Source of the DNA: Ralstonia sp. UBA689
Lineage (GTDB): Bacteria; Pseudomonadota; Gammaproteobacteria; Burkholderiales; Burkholderiaceae
Assembly: GCF_002298975.1 (NCBI RefSeq)
Contig: NZ_DBMV01000033.1
Span: 124,001-188,000, forward strand
DNA: 64,000 bases
Reading direction: 5' to 3'
The notes beneath the pieces were generated by a model, which saw only the letters and a list, made by a program, of their open reading frames with translations, did no database searches and was not told the DNA's origin. Shown in pieces: positions 41,933 to 49,681 of this stretch; within the stretch, counting starts at the first letter, position 1; every line of letters begins with the position of its first letter. Both the position numbers and the translations under genes were made by a program.

Positions 41933-42652
41933 GCGCTCGGCCTGCCGTCGCAGTATCGCCGCACTGGGCTGATCACCGAGCATGCCGATGCGGCGCAACT
42001 TCCGACGGTGGCCGACTCGGCCGTCGTGCTGTCGGGGAGCTGCTCGCGCGCGACGAATGCCCGGGTGGCGCACTGGCGTGCGTCGCGTCCTGCGTTCCAG
42101 ATTGATCCGCTGGCGCTGGCCGACGGCTGGCTCGTTACGCCCACCGATGCGTGCCTCGGCACGCTGGACCCGGCACGCATCGCCAAGGTGTTGGCAACGG
42201 GCGAGTGGGTGGGCGGCGACAAGCCCTCCAAGACGCTCGCCTTGCATCGCGGCATCTATGACCGCAATGTCGAGGCACATGCCGTCGTGCACACGCATTC
42301 GACGCACCTCGTGGCGCTTACGCTGGCCGGTGTCTGGCGCGAGACCGACGTGGTGCCGCCCATCACGCCGTACTACGTGATGAAGGTCGGCCACGTACCG
42401 CTCATCTCATATCAACGCCCGGGGCATCCGGATGTCGCCGCGCAGATCGCCGCCCTGGCCACCGATGTGCGCGCCGTGCTGCTGGATCGGCTGGGCCCCG
42501 TGGTGTGGCACAGCACGGTATCGAACGCGGCCTGTGCCCTGGAAGAGCTGGAAGAAACCGCCAAGCTTTGGCTGATGACGGAGCCCAAGCCCGCACCGCT
42601 GTCCGACGCGCAGATCGACGAACTGCGCCAGACGTTCGGGGCCCGCTGGTAG
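41933..42652 (+). pseudogene. In-frame fusion of otnK and otnC remnants
   Basis: The open frame continues to TAG at 42652. From about 41933 it reads LPSQYRRTGLITEHADAA and VVLSGSCSRATNARVAHW, the C-terminal domain start of OtnK-type four-carbon acid sugar kinases. At about 42122 it jumps at LALADG to GWLVTPTDACLGTLDPARI, which is residue ~38 onward of OtnC-type class-II aldolases, with the metal ligands HTHSTHLVAL. The kinase N-terminal and most of its C-terminal domain, and the aldolase GSSGN loop, are missing. No proper start codon with ribosome site is seen. Confidence 0.82.
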
Positions 42653-42694
42653 CGATTGCGTTGCGGCCCACATAAAACCTACACCGGAGACCAC

Positions 42695-43687
42695 ATGAAC
42701 ACTTCCACCGCCACCACGGCGGCGCTGCCGGCGCACGCCGTCTCAAAGGAAGACAGCGTGTACGCACGCGTGTCGCGCCGCATCGTCCCGCTCATCATGC
42801 TGTGCTACGTGGTCGCATATCTCGACCGCGTGAACGTCGGCTTCGCCAAGCTGCAGATGTCGCAGGCGCTGAATTTCTCCGAGACGGTGTACGGCCTGGG
42901 CGCGGGTATCTTCTTCATCGGCTACTTCCTCTTCGAGGTGCCGAGCAACCTGCTGATGAACAAGATCGGCGCGCGCATCTGGATCGCGCGGATCATGATC
43001 ACGTGGGGTTTGATCTCCGGCGCGTTCGCATTCGTGCAGACGCCCATGCAGTTCTATCTGATGCGCTTCCTGCTGGGTCTGGCGGAAGCCGGCTTCTACC
43101 CCGGCATCGGCAAGGTGTTTGCGGACCCGCGCGTGTGGATGATGAGCCTGATCTACTTCGCCTTTGTGATGGGGCAGTACGGGCTGACGTTCTGGATGCC
43201 GACGCTGGTAAAGAACGCCGGTGTGCAGGACACCTTCATGGTGGGCGTGCTCTCCGCCATTCCATACCTCTGCGCGGCGATCGCCATGGTGCTGATCGGC
43301 CGCAGCGCCGATGCCCGCCGCGAGCGCCGCTGGCATTTGGTGGTGCCCGCACTGATGGGCGCGGTGGGTTTTGCGGTGGTGGCCGCGTCGACGCACAATG
43401 TGGTGGTGTCGATCGTATTCCTGTCGCTGGCCGCTGCCGGTGTGCTGACCTGTGCACCGCTGTTCTGGTCCCTGCCGACGGCATTTCTGCAGGGCACCGC
43501 AGCCGCCGCCGGCATTGCCGCCATCAACTCGGTGGGCAATCTCGCCGGCTTTGTCAGCCCTTACATGATCGGTGCGCTCAAGGACATGACCGGCAGCACC
43601 GCGGCAGACATGTATGCGCTGGCCGGCGTGCTGGTGCTCGGCTGCATTGCCGTGCTGCGTACGCCACCGCGACTGGTCAACAAGTAA
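42695..43687 (+). pseudogene. MFS transporter (ACS family) with internal deletion
   Basis: 330 residues from ATG 42695, against about 430 in the family. TM1-TM4 are intact (LCYVVAYLDRVNVGFAKLQM, FFIGYFLFEVPSNLLMNKIG, FLLGLAEAGFYPGI). The sequence then passes at about 43105-43115 straight to GKVFADPRVWMMSLIYFAF, which is normally the start of TM7 after the central loop. TM5, TM6 and the loop are absent, about 100 residues, in frame. TM7-TM12 look normal. Transport is unlikely. The neighbours suggest four-carbon acid sugars as the ancestral substrate. Confidence 0.8.
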
Positions 43688-43710
43688 CACCGTACACCTA
43701 AGGATTTGCC

Positions 43711-44499
43711 ATGCCGCGCTTTGCCGCCAATCTGTCCATGATGTATCAGGAGCACGCGTTTCTCGACCGCTTTGCCGCCGCAGCAAGAGATGGCTTCGAG
43801 GGCGTGGAGTTTCTGTTTCCCTACGACTTCGACAAACACGAGCTGCGCGCGCGTCTTGCCGACAACGGCCTCACCCAAGCGCTGTTCAATGCACCACCGG
43901 GCGACTGGGCGGGCGGTGAGCGTGGCATCGCCTCGCTGCCTGGACGTGAAGAAGAATTCAAGCGTGGCATTGCGACGGCGCTGGAATACGCGCAGTTGCT
44001 TGGCAACACGCGCTTGCACGTGATGGCCGGGCTGCTACCCGCCAGCGCCGACCGTGCACGCCATCAGGCCACCTACGTGAGCAACGTCGCTTATGCAGCC
44101 CGCGAGGCCGCCGGCGCGGGCATCACCATCGTGCTGGAGCCAATCAACACGCGCGACATGCCGGGCTTCTTTCTCACGCATCAGGCGCAAGCGCATGCGG
44201 TGTGCAAGGAGATCGGCGCGCCCAATCTGAAGGTGCAGTTCGACCTGTACCACGCGCAGATCATGGAGGGTGATCTGTCGGTCAAGCTCAGGCAATACGT
44301 TGCCAATGTCGGCCACGTGCAGATTGCCGGCGTGCCGGATCGCCACGAACCGGACGAAGGCGAGTTGAACTATCCCCACCTCTTCGCGTTGATGGATGCG
44401 CTTGGTTATGACGGTTGGGTCGGCTGCGAGTATCGGCCGCGCGCCGGCACGAGCGAAGGGTTGAGCTGGCTCCGGCACTGGCGCGAGAGCCAGGGCTGA
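43711..44499 (+). CDS. OtnI/Hyi-type hydroxypyruvate isomerase-like protein
   Basis: 262 residues, full length for the family. TIM-barrel (AP endonuclease 2 fold) with RFAANLSMMYQEHAFLDRF, GVEFLFPYDFD, IVLEPINTRDMPGFFL (metal Glu), QFDLYHAQIMEGD and GWVGCEYRPR (metal Glu). Members isomerise hydroxypyruvate or 2-oxo-tetronate. It is the only apparently intact gene of the decayed cluster; AAGGATT precedes the ATG. Confidence 0.88.
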   Translation: MPRFAANLSMMYQEHAFLDRFAAAARDGFEGVEFLFPYDFDKHELRARLADNGLTQALFNAPPGDWAGGERGIASLPGREEEFKRGIATALEYAQLLGNTRLHVMAGLLPASADRARHQATYVSNVAYAAREAAGAGITIVLEPINTRDMPGFFLTHQAQAHAVCKEIGAPNLKVQFDLYHAQIMEGDLSVKLRQYVANVGHVQIAGVPDRHEPDEGELNYPHLFALMDALGYDGWVGCEYRPRAGTSEGLSWLRHWRESQG

Positions 44500-44529
44500 T
44501 TCGCTTGCTGGACCTGCTGGAAACATAAA

Positions 44530-44565
44530 CGGCCGGACCTGCACGAGCAGTCCGGCCGCTTTCTT
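44530..44565. terminator. Bidirectional terminator
   Basis: CGGCCGGA (44530-44537) with TCCGGCCG (44551-44558), inner TGC/GCA, followed by CTTTCTT; between the isomerase gene and the convergent DUF3617 gene. Confidence 0.75.
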
Positions 44566-44587
44566 ACGAGTACGTCGCCTTACGGCT

Positions 44588-45052
44588 TTACGACTTGCAC
44601 GCGCCCAGGTAACGGCCTTGGTAGCGGAAGCCGAGGGTCATCGGGCCCACCTGCGGATTCTGGCCGTGCCCCGTGCCCGAGATATCGTAGTGGCTGGCGG
44701 TCAGCGGACCGCTGCCCTCCAGCGTGCCCGAACCACCGCGTGCGCTGTCATCGCATGACACCGTGACCTTGAGCATGCCGAGTGTGTAGTCCCATCGGCT
44801 CAGGCGACAGCCGGGCATGTCCTTGAGCATGTTGCGCTCCATCAGGGCGCGGGCGTCGCCGGCGTCCTTGCTCGCTAGGCAATTCTTGGAAACGATGGTG
44901 GAACTCTGACGCCCACGCTCGTCCGGGATCACAAGCGGCTTGGCGTTGACGGTGTAGCTGGCCTTGTCCTCCCACAGCCCCGGCTTGACTTCCTGCGCGT
45001 GGGCGCTGATGGCCAGACCTGCCAGCGCGGCGCAGCTCAACCACAATTTCAT
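44588..45052 (-). CDS. DUF3617 family secreted protein
   Basis: 154 residues from ATG 45052 (GGAGAA upstream). Signal peptide cleaved near AHAQ (residue 19). The start of the mature chain EVKPGLWEDKASYTV and the later GCRLSRWDYTLGMLKVTVSC are typical of the DUF3617 family of small periplasmic proteins (paired Cys, 'pGLWE' motif). Function unknown. It is separated from the downstream divergent OmpA-like gene by 200 bases. Confidence 0.85.
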   Translation of the reverse strand: MKLWLSCAALAGLAISAHAQEVKPGLWEDKASYTVNAKPLVIPDERGRQSSTIVSKNCLASKDAGDARALMERNMLKDMPGCRLSRWDYTLGMLKVTVSCDDSARGGSGTLEGSGPLTASHYDISGTGHGQNPQVGPMTLGFRYQGRYLGACKS

Positions 45053-45112
45053 ATGCGTTCTCCCCACGGTGTTGGAGGTTTGGCGGGCATCGTAGGAGTA
45101 ATCCCGGCACCC

Positions 45113-45168
45113 AGCAACCGGCCGAATGGCGTGTCCTGTTCTTTATGCTGGGTTAACAATCGGTTGCT
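45113..45168. repeat. 8-bp inverted repeat upstream of the OmpA-like gene
   Basis: AGCAACCG (45113-45120) and CGGTTGCT (45161-45168) with a 40-base spacer in the divergent promoter region. Confidence 0.4.
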
Positions 45169-45252
45169 AGACTGCGCGCGCCTGAAGTCCGCCCTGCCGG
45201 GAATGCGTCTGGCGGGGTGATCGTGTTTGCCGTTTGAGCCGTTGCCTGCCGC

Positions 45253-46683
45253 ATGACTGGTCTGCCTCTGCGTCGTCCGACGCCCTCTGCTTCTCTCCGA
45301 TTGATTTGCGTGGCTGCCGTGCTGGCGCTGGCGGCGTGCAAGCCGAAGGCGCATCAGGCGCCGCAAGCGAAAGACGCGCCGGCGCCAGCGGTCCAGGCGT
45401 CTGCTCCTGCCGCCGCATCCAGCCAGGTAGCGGCGCCGTCGCCGCCGAACGCCACGGACGTGGCTAGTCTTGCCGCTGGCGCGTTCGTGACCAACTTCGA
45501 TCGCAGTGAGCGCACCTGGGTTGCCAGCTTCAACGGCATGGCAGTGGCCTTTGGCAATGGTTTTCTGATGGCTATGGGTGGCCAGGACCAGAGCAGTCAC
45601 CTGGATGTGCTGCTCGCCGGCCCGACGGTGATCGATTCGTTCGGCTACCAACCGGCTGCCATGCCGATCTACCTGCCAAAGCGTATCGATATCGCCGTTT
45701 CCGACACCGAGCAGGGCGACGACTTTCGCACCGTGAAGTCCGTCTCCCCTGATGCCGCGCCGCCGCTGCCGTCTTCCGGCGTCGCGGAAGAGGTTCGAGT
45801 AAAGCTCAACGCTCCGGTACATGCGCGTCGCCTGCGCATTACCTATGTCGGCAACCACGACGAAGCTAAGGTCGCCAACAACCACAGCCTGGCGCAGTTT
45901 CACGCCTACGGCCACTTCGATGGCGAAGCGCCGCAGCGCGATATCAGCGGTGTCTACAGTTTCCCCAACGGCGCCGTCGTGCCCTCGCAGAACGGCTATC
46001 TGGTACTGCACCAGAACGGGAACAGCATCGAAGGTTGCACGCTGGATGCCACGACGGGCAATGGCCCCGGCGGGCTTGTGGTCAAAGCCGTATTGGGCAC
46101 GCTGGTTGGGGGGCTCGAAGACGGGGTGTTCCGCTTTGTGCGCACCGATGCCGGGCAGTCCGAGGGCGTACCCGGATTCATCGTGGTCGGGCCGGATCGC
46201 AAGGATGAAACGCTCGCCTATGCGGCGCTGCTCAAGCCGGGCGAGTTCAAGGAAGAGCTCGGTCAGAAGACCGATCGTGGCCAGGTTCCCTGTGCACAGA
46301 CCGGCAAGCCACCGGTCGACCCGATCGACCAGGAGCTGACGCAGCACGGCCGCATGGCGCTGTATGGCATCAACTTCGATTTTGATTCGGCCAAGCTGCG
46401 CGGCAACTCCGCGCCGGTGCTGGACAAGGTGGCCGCATGGCTTAAGGCGCATCCGGACGCCAAGTTGGAGATCGAGGGGCATACCGACGATACCGGCACG
46501 GCTGCGCATAACCAGACGCTGTCGCAAGGCCGAGCCGATGCGGCGAAGGCTTATCTGGTGGGCGCGGGCATTGCGCCGGATCGACTGACCACCGCAGCCT
46601 TCGGCGCTACCAAGCCTCTTGCGCCGAACGACTCGGAAACCCACCGCGCGCAGAATCGGCGCGTGGAGATCGTCAAGCACTGA
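45253..46683 (+). CDS. OmpA-family lipoprotein
   Basis: 476 residues. Lipoprotein signal with LALAAC (Cys at about 30), then an Ala/Pro-rich linker. A central ~280-residue region with a NPCBM/galactose-binding-like character (YQPAAMPIYLPKRIDIAVSD) is followed by a C-terminal OmpA peptidoglycan-binding domain: LYGINFDFDSAKLRGNSAPV, then IEGHTDDTGTAAHNQTLSQG and HRAQNRRVEIV. It anchors outer membrane to wall. It is immediately followed by a lytic transglycosylase and may belong with the pilus locus beyond. Confidence 0.87.
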   Translation: MTGLPLRRPTPSASLRLICVAAVLALAACKPKAHQAPQAKDAPAPAVQASAPAAASSQVAAPSPPNATDVASLAAGAFVTNFDRSERTWVASFNGMAVAFGNGFLMAMGGQDQSSHLDVLLAGPTVIDSFGYQPAAMPIYLPKRIDIAVSDTEQGDDFRTVKSVSPDAAPPLPSSGVAEEVRVKLNAPVHARRLRITYVGNHDEAKVANNHSLAQFHAYGHFDGEAPQRDISGVYSFPNGAVVPSQNGYLVLHQNGNSIEGCTLDATTGNGPGGLVVKAVLGTLVGGLEDGVFRFVRTDAGQSEGVPGFIVVGPDRKDETLAYAALLKPGEFKEELGQKTDRGQVPCAQTGKPPVDPIDQELTQHGRMALYGINFDFDSAKLRGNSAPVLDKVAAWLKAHPDAKLEIEGHTDDTGTAAHNQTLSQGRADAAKAYLVGAGIAPDRLTTAAFGATKPLAPNDSETHRAQNRRVEIVKH

Positions 46684-46694
46684 GGACGCAGGCG

Positions 46695-47366
46695 ATGCGG
46701 CGCAAGGCACTCGGACTGCTGTGGCTGGGCGCCGCATCCTGCGCACTGGCCAACCCCGTGATGTACCGCTCGGGCGGCGCGCAGTTCATCGTGGGGGGCA
46801 TCAACGGCAGCGATGTTGTCCGCGCCCAGCCCGCCGTTCGGCCCACACCACAGAAGCTGGCTGCTGCCCGCGTCACCAACTTGGCAACGGCCGGGCGTGC
46901 GGACCCGTGCGGCAGGCTCGCCCCCGCTTCGATGGAGGCTCTGCGTAACGCCGCGCGCGCGGAAGGCGTGGACGAACGACTGCTACTGGCGGTGGCGCAT
47001 ACCGAATCGCGTTTCAACCCCCTGGCGAAGTCTCCGGCGGGCGCGATCGGCCTGATGCAATTGATGCCGGCCACCGCACGTCAGTACGACCGCAGCGGCA
47101 CGGCCAATCTGTGGGACGCCGATACCAACGCACGCATCGGGGCGCGGCACCTGCGCTATCTGCTGGATCTGTATGGCGGCAACCTGGCGCTTACCGCCGC
47201 CGCGTACAACGCGGGCGAAGGCGCCGTGCAGCGCTACGGCCACGCCATCCCGCCGTTTGCCGAGACGCAGCAATATGTGCCGCAGGTGGTGGCGCGGTAT
47301 CTGGACTATATGGAGCCCAGTAGCTTGCAGGCGCGACCGTCGGGATGCCGGCCGCTCGTGCGTTGA
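46695..47366 (+). CDS. Lytic transglycosylase (SLT domain)
   Basis: 223 residues. Signal peptide ending near ALAN. The SLT fold has the catalytic Glu in VAHTESRFNPLAKSPAGAIG, then LMQLMPATARQY and ALTAAAYNAGEGAVQRYG. It cleaves peptidoglycan strands, often to let an envelope machine pass. It lies 11 bases after the OmpA-like gene and next to Tad pilus genes. Confidence 0.92.
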   Translation: MRRKALGLLWLGAASCALANPVMYRSGGAQFIVGGINGSDVVRAQPAVRPTPQKLAAARVTNLATAGRADPCGRLAPASMEALRNAARAEGVDERLLLAVAHTESRFNPLAKSPAGAIGLMQLMPATARQYDRSGTANLWDADTNARIGARHLRYLLDLYGGNLALTAAAYNAGEGAVQRYGHAIPPFAETQQYVPQVVARYLDYMEPSSLQARPSGCRPLVR

Positions 47367-47384
47367 TGCACCGCTTCAACCGCG

Positions 47385-47792
47385 TTATTGCGGCAGCGGT
47401 GTCGTCGTCGGTTGCTGCGCTTGGTACGTAATGGACACCGTAGTCAGTCGGCCCATGGCGTCGGTCACGTTGATGACGCCCGGCGTGATGCATCCACCGA
47501 GCAGCTTCACGCTGAAGCTGCCGCCGACATCGTTGACGCGCGATGTCGAAACGGTCATGAAGGCCGGCAGCGAGTTTGCCACCGTATACGGCGACTTCCC
47601 GCCATAGATGAAGTATGAGCCGGCGTCGGTCGGGGGGCAGGTAGCGCCCGGGCTTGTGATCGTCGTGTTGTTTGGCGAGACGGTCAGTGCGGTCACGCCG
47701 TTTTCCATATCGCCGCCGCCGCAACCCGCCAGCGCTGCGCAGGCTGCTACGGTCAGAAATATCCCCCGGAACAAATGTGTGTTGTCTTGCAT
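47385..47792 (-). CDS. Hypothetical lipoprotein
   Basis: 135 residues. Lipobox AALAGC with Cys at about 24, followed by GGGDMENG. The mature part has IPT/Ig-like beta character (TALTVSPNNTTITSPG) and two Cys (ATCPP, GGCITPG). No named family recognised. Convergent with the transglycosylase and 59 bases downstream of the TadE-like gene on the same strand. Confidence 0.7.
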   Translation of the reverse strand: MQDNTHLFRGIFLTVAACAALAGCGGGDMENGVTALTVSPNNTTITSPGATCPPTDAGSYFIYGGKSPYTVANSLPAFMTVSTSRVNDVGGSFSVKLLGGCITPGVINVTDAMGRLTTVSITYQAQQPTTTPLPQ

Positions 47793-47851
47793 GATGTGAT
47801 CAGTGCTGAGGAGAGAAATGCCTTGCCGGCTCTCGAGTCGGCAAGGCGGGG

Positions 47852-48571
47852 TTACTTTGCAATGGCGGGACTCTGCATGCGCACGGTGGCATACGAGACG
47901 ATCGGCGTGCGGCCTTGCTGGTAATAGATGCAGTTCGACAGATTGGACGCTTCCAGCAACGATGTGTCGCCGCCGAAGGCGTTCACACCATCACCAAAGC
48001 CGCCGCACATCACGCGCTTGAAGACGTATGAAATGAGCGGCACCTTGAGTTCGTAGGCGTAGGTCACACGGATGCGCAGCAGGTTGGCATCCATGAGTGT
48101 CTGCTTGGATTCCTTGCCAATGGAAACGGAGCGGAACTGCAGGTTGTCGTTGGGGATGGTGACCCGATTGCTGTTATTGGGATCGGGGATACCGTAGTCC
48201 TTGAACGAGCCGGGGGACGGGTTCAGGATTTCGATCTTGAGCCGCGTGGGGATCAGCAAGTCGCCCTGTGCGGCAAGCCAGGCGGTAGACAGCCGCGTGA
48301 TGTCGCTGGTCTGCGTGGTGTCCTGATAGAAGGGGATCAACCCTTTGACAAGCGCCGCGCGGATCACCGCAGGATCGGCATTGTGCAACGAGCCCGCGCG
48401 CGCCGCCATGAACGTGGCGTTGTTGAGCGTCGAGCGTGCCATGAACATGAAACCGAGCTGCACGATCGCCAGAATCAGCAGGAAGGCCAGCGGCCCGATG
48501 ACGACAAATTCAGCCAGCGTGGCGCCCTGCTCCCTGGCGCGACCGGCGCCGGTACCGCGCCGGCGGATCAC
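47852..48571 (-). CDS. TadE-like pilus assembly protein
   Basis: 239 residues from GTG 48571, whose GTGA overlaps the upstream TPR gene's stop. After basic residues the N-terminus reads REQGATLAEFVVIGPLAFLL, a prepilin-peptidase-like G/A cut followed by Glu at +5 and a hydrophobic helix, as in TadE pseudopilins. The remaining ~200 residues are exported. It is on the opposite strand to the main Tad operon and paired with a TPR protein. Confidence 0.83.
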   Translation of the reverse strand: MIRRRGTGAGRAREQGATLAEFVVIGPLAFLLILAIVQLGFMFMARSTLNNATFMAARAGSLHNADPAVIRAALVKGLIPFYQDTTQTSDITRLSTAWLAAQGDLLIPTRLKIEILNPSPGSFKDYGIPDPNNSNRVTIPNDNLQFRSVSIGKESKQTLMDANLLRIRVTYAYELKVPLISYVFKRVMCGGFGDGVNAFGGDTSLLEASNLSNCIYYQQGRTPIVSYATVRMQSPAIAK

Positions 48572-49146
48572 TCTCCGCCCCCTTGCGGTTGGGCGTTCAC
48601 CTGTGGTTTGCCCGCTGCGCCTTCGCTCGCGCTGGTGATCCGGATCATGCGCTGCGAGAGCTGGCGCATACGGCGTGCATCTTCTGCAAACTGCGGGCTA
48701 TCGCCGGCATGATCGGCCGCATGGGCAAAGGCTGCATCGGACTGCAGCAAGCGGACCAGTCCCAGGTTGAAGGCGGCCTGGGCGTAGTTCGGGTCGTGCA
48801 CCAGCGCGGTCTGGTAGGCCTGCGCGGCATTTTCGTACAGACCCAGGTGGCTTGCGACGTTGCCGTAGCGGAACAGCAGGAACGGGTTCTTTGGGTAAGC
48901 GCGCACCAACTGTTCGTAGCCGTCAAGCGCCTGCTGCCAACGGCTGGCGTCGTAGTCGGCTTCGGCCCGCTTCATCTGCTCGAGGCTCGCGCTGAATTTG
49001 TCCTCAAGTTTCGGGGCGGTCTGGCCGATAACGGGGGCAGCGCACGCCACACCCGCCGCCAGTGCCAACGCTCTGGCCCAGCGCAATCCCCTGCCGGCTC
49101 CGATCCGATTGCCTGTCTGCTTGTGCTGCACGTCTGCGCTCCCCAT
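48568..49146 (-). CDS. TPR protein, TadD-like
   Basis: 192 residues from ATG 49146 (a GTG four codons upstream is possible). Hydrophobic N-terminal segment (LALAAGVACAAPVIGQ) suggests export. TPR motifs: YDASRWQQALDGYEQLVRAY, NPFLLFRYGNVASHLGLYEN and PNYAQAAFNLGLVRLLQ. In Tad systems TadD is a TPR lipoprotein; here no lipobox is seen, so the equivalence is by context. Confidence 0.75.
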   Translation of the reverse strand: MGSADVQHKQTGNRIGAGRGLRWARALALAAGVACAAPVIGQTAPKLEDKFSASLEQMKRAEADYDASRWQQALDGYEQLVRAYPKNPFLLFRYGNVASHLGLYENAAQAYQTALVHDPNYAQAAFNLGLVRLLQSDAAFAHAADHAGDSPQFAEDARRMRQLSQRMIRITSASEGAAGKPQVNAQPQGGGE

Positions 49147-49187
49147 GCGTCCGCCCACCGGACGACCCGCATGTATAAGCGGCTTGT

Positions 49188-49223
49188 GTTAACGCACCGT
49201 TAACGCGACTACGAGTTCTCGTA
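49188..49223. promoter_or_regulatory. Two palindromes in the flp divergent promoter region
   Basis: GTTAACG-CAC-CGTTAAC (49188-49204) is a perfect dyad and TACGAG-TT-CTCGTA (49210-49223) a second one. They sit in the 213-base gap between the TPR gene and flp and are good operator candidates. Confidence 0.55.
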
Positions 49224-49359
49224 CACCAATCTTCATAGACAGAAAGCATTCGCGTGGAAGACTCCCGCTCGGTCACGGCATGCGGCCGCTTGGCGTTCGC
49301 GTATCGGACTTACCTCAACTGATTGGGTTCCTCAACCCTTTGATCCCCGGGAGTCAACC

Positions 49360-49644
49360 ATGCGTCAACTCAAACTCAAACTCAAGCGCAAGTCGCTCGG
49401 CCAAGGCATGACCGAGTACATCATCATCGTCGCCCTGATCGCCATCGCTGCTGTCGGCGTCTACAACCTGTTCGGCAAGACCGTCCGCAACCAGATGGCG
49501 GGTGTGGCCAACGGCCTGGCCGGCGCAGACAGCACCGCCAAGACCGCCATTGGCAATGCCGGTACGGCCGCCAACAACGCCAGCAGCGACGCCAACAACC
49601 AGCGTGGCTTGGACTCGTTCGCCGACAGCACCGGCAAGAAGTAA
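49360..49644 (+). CDS. flp: Flp-type type IVb pilin
   Basis: 94 residues. A basic leader (MRQLKLKLKRKSLG) ends in Gly, then QGMTEYIIIVALIAIAAVG: the Flp prepilin pattern with Glu-Tyr at +4/+5 and a hydrophobic helix. The C-terminal part is Ala/Asn/Ser-rich (NAGTAANNASSDANNQ) and longer than in many Flp pilins (50-70 residues). It is the probable major pilin. GGGAG lies six bases before the ATG. Confidence 0.9.
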   Translation: MRQLKLKLKRKSLGQGMTEYIIIVALIAIAAVGVYNLFGKTVRNQMAGVANGLAGADSTAKTAIGNAGTAANNASSDANNQRGLDSFADSTGKK

Positions 49645-49681
49645 TCGGTTCAGTTGAACGGATCGACAAGGAGGCCGCGAC

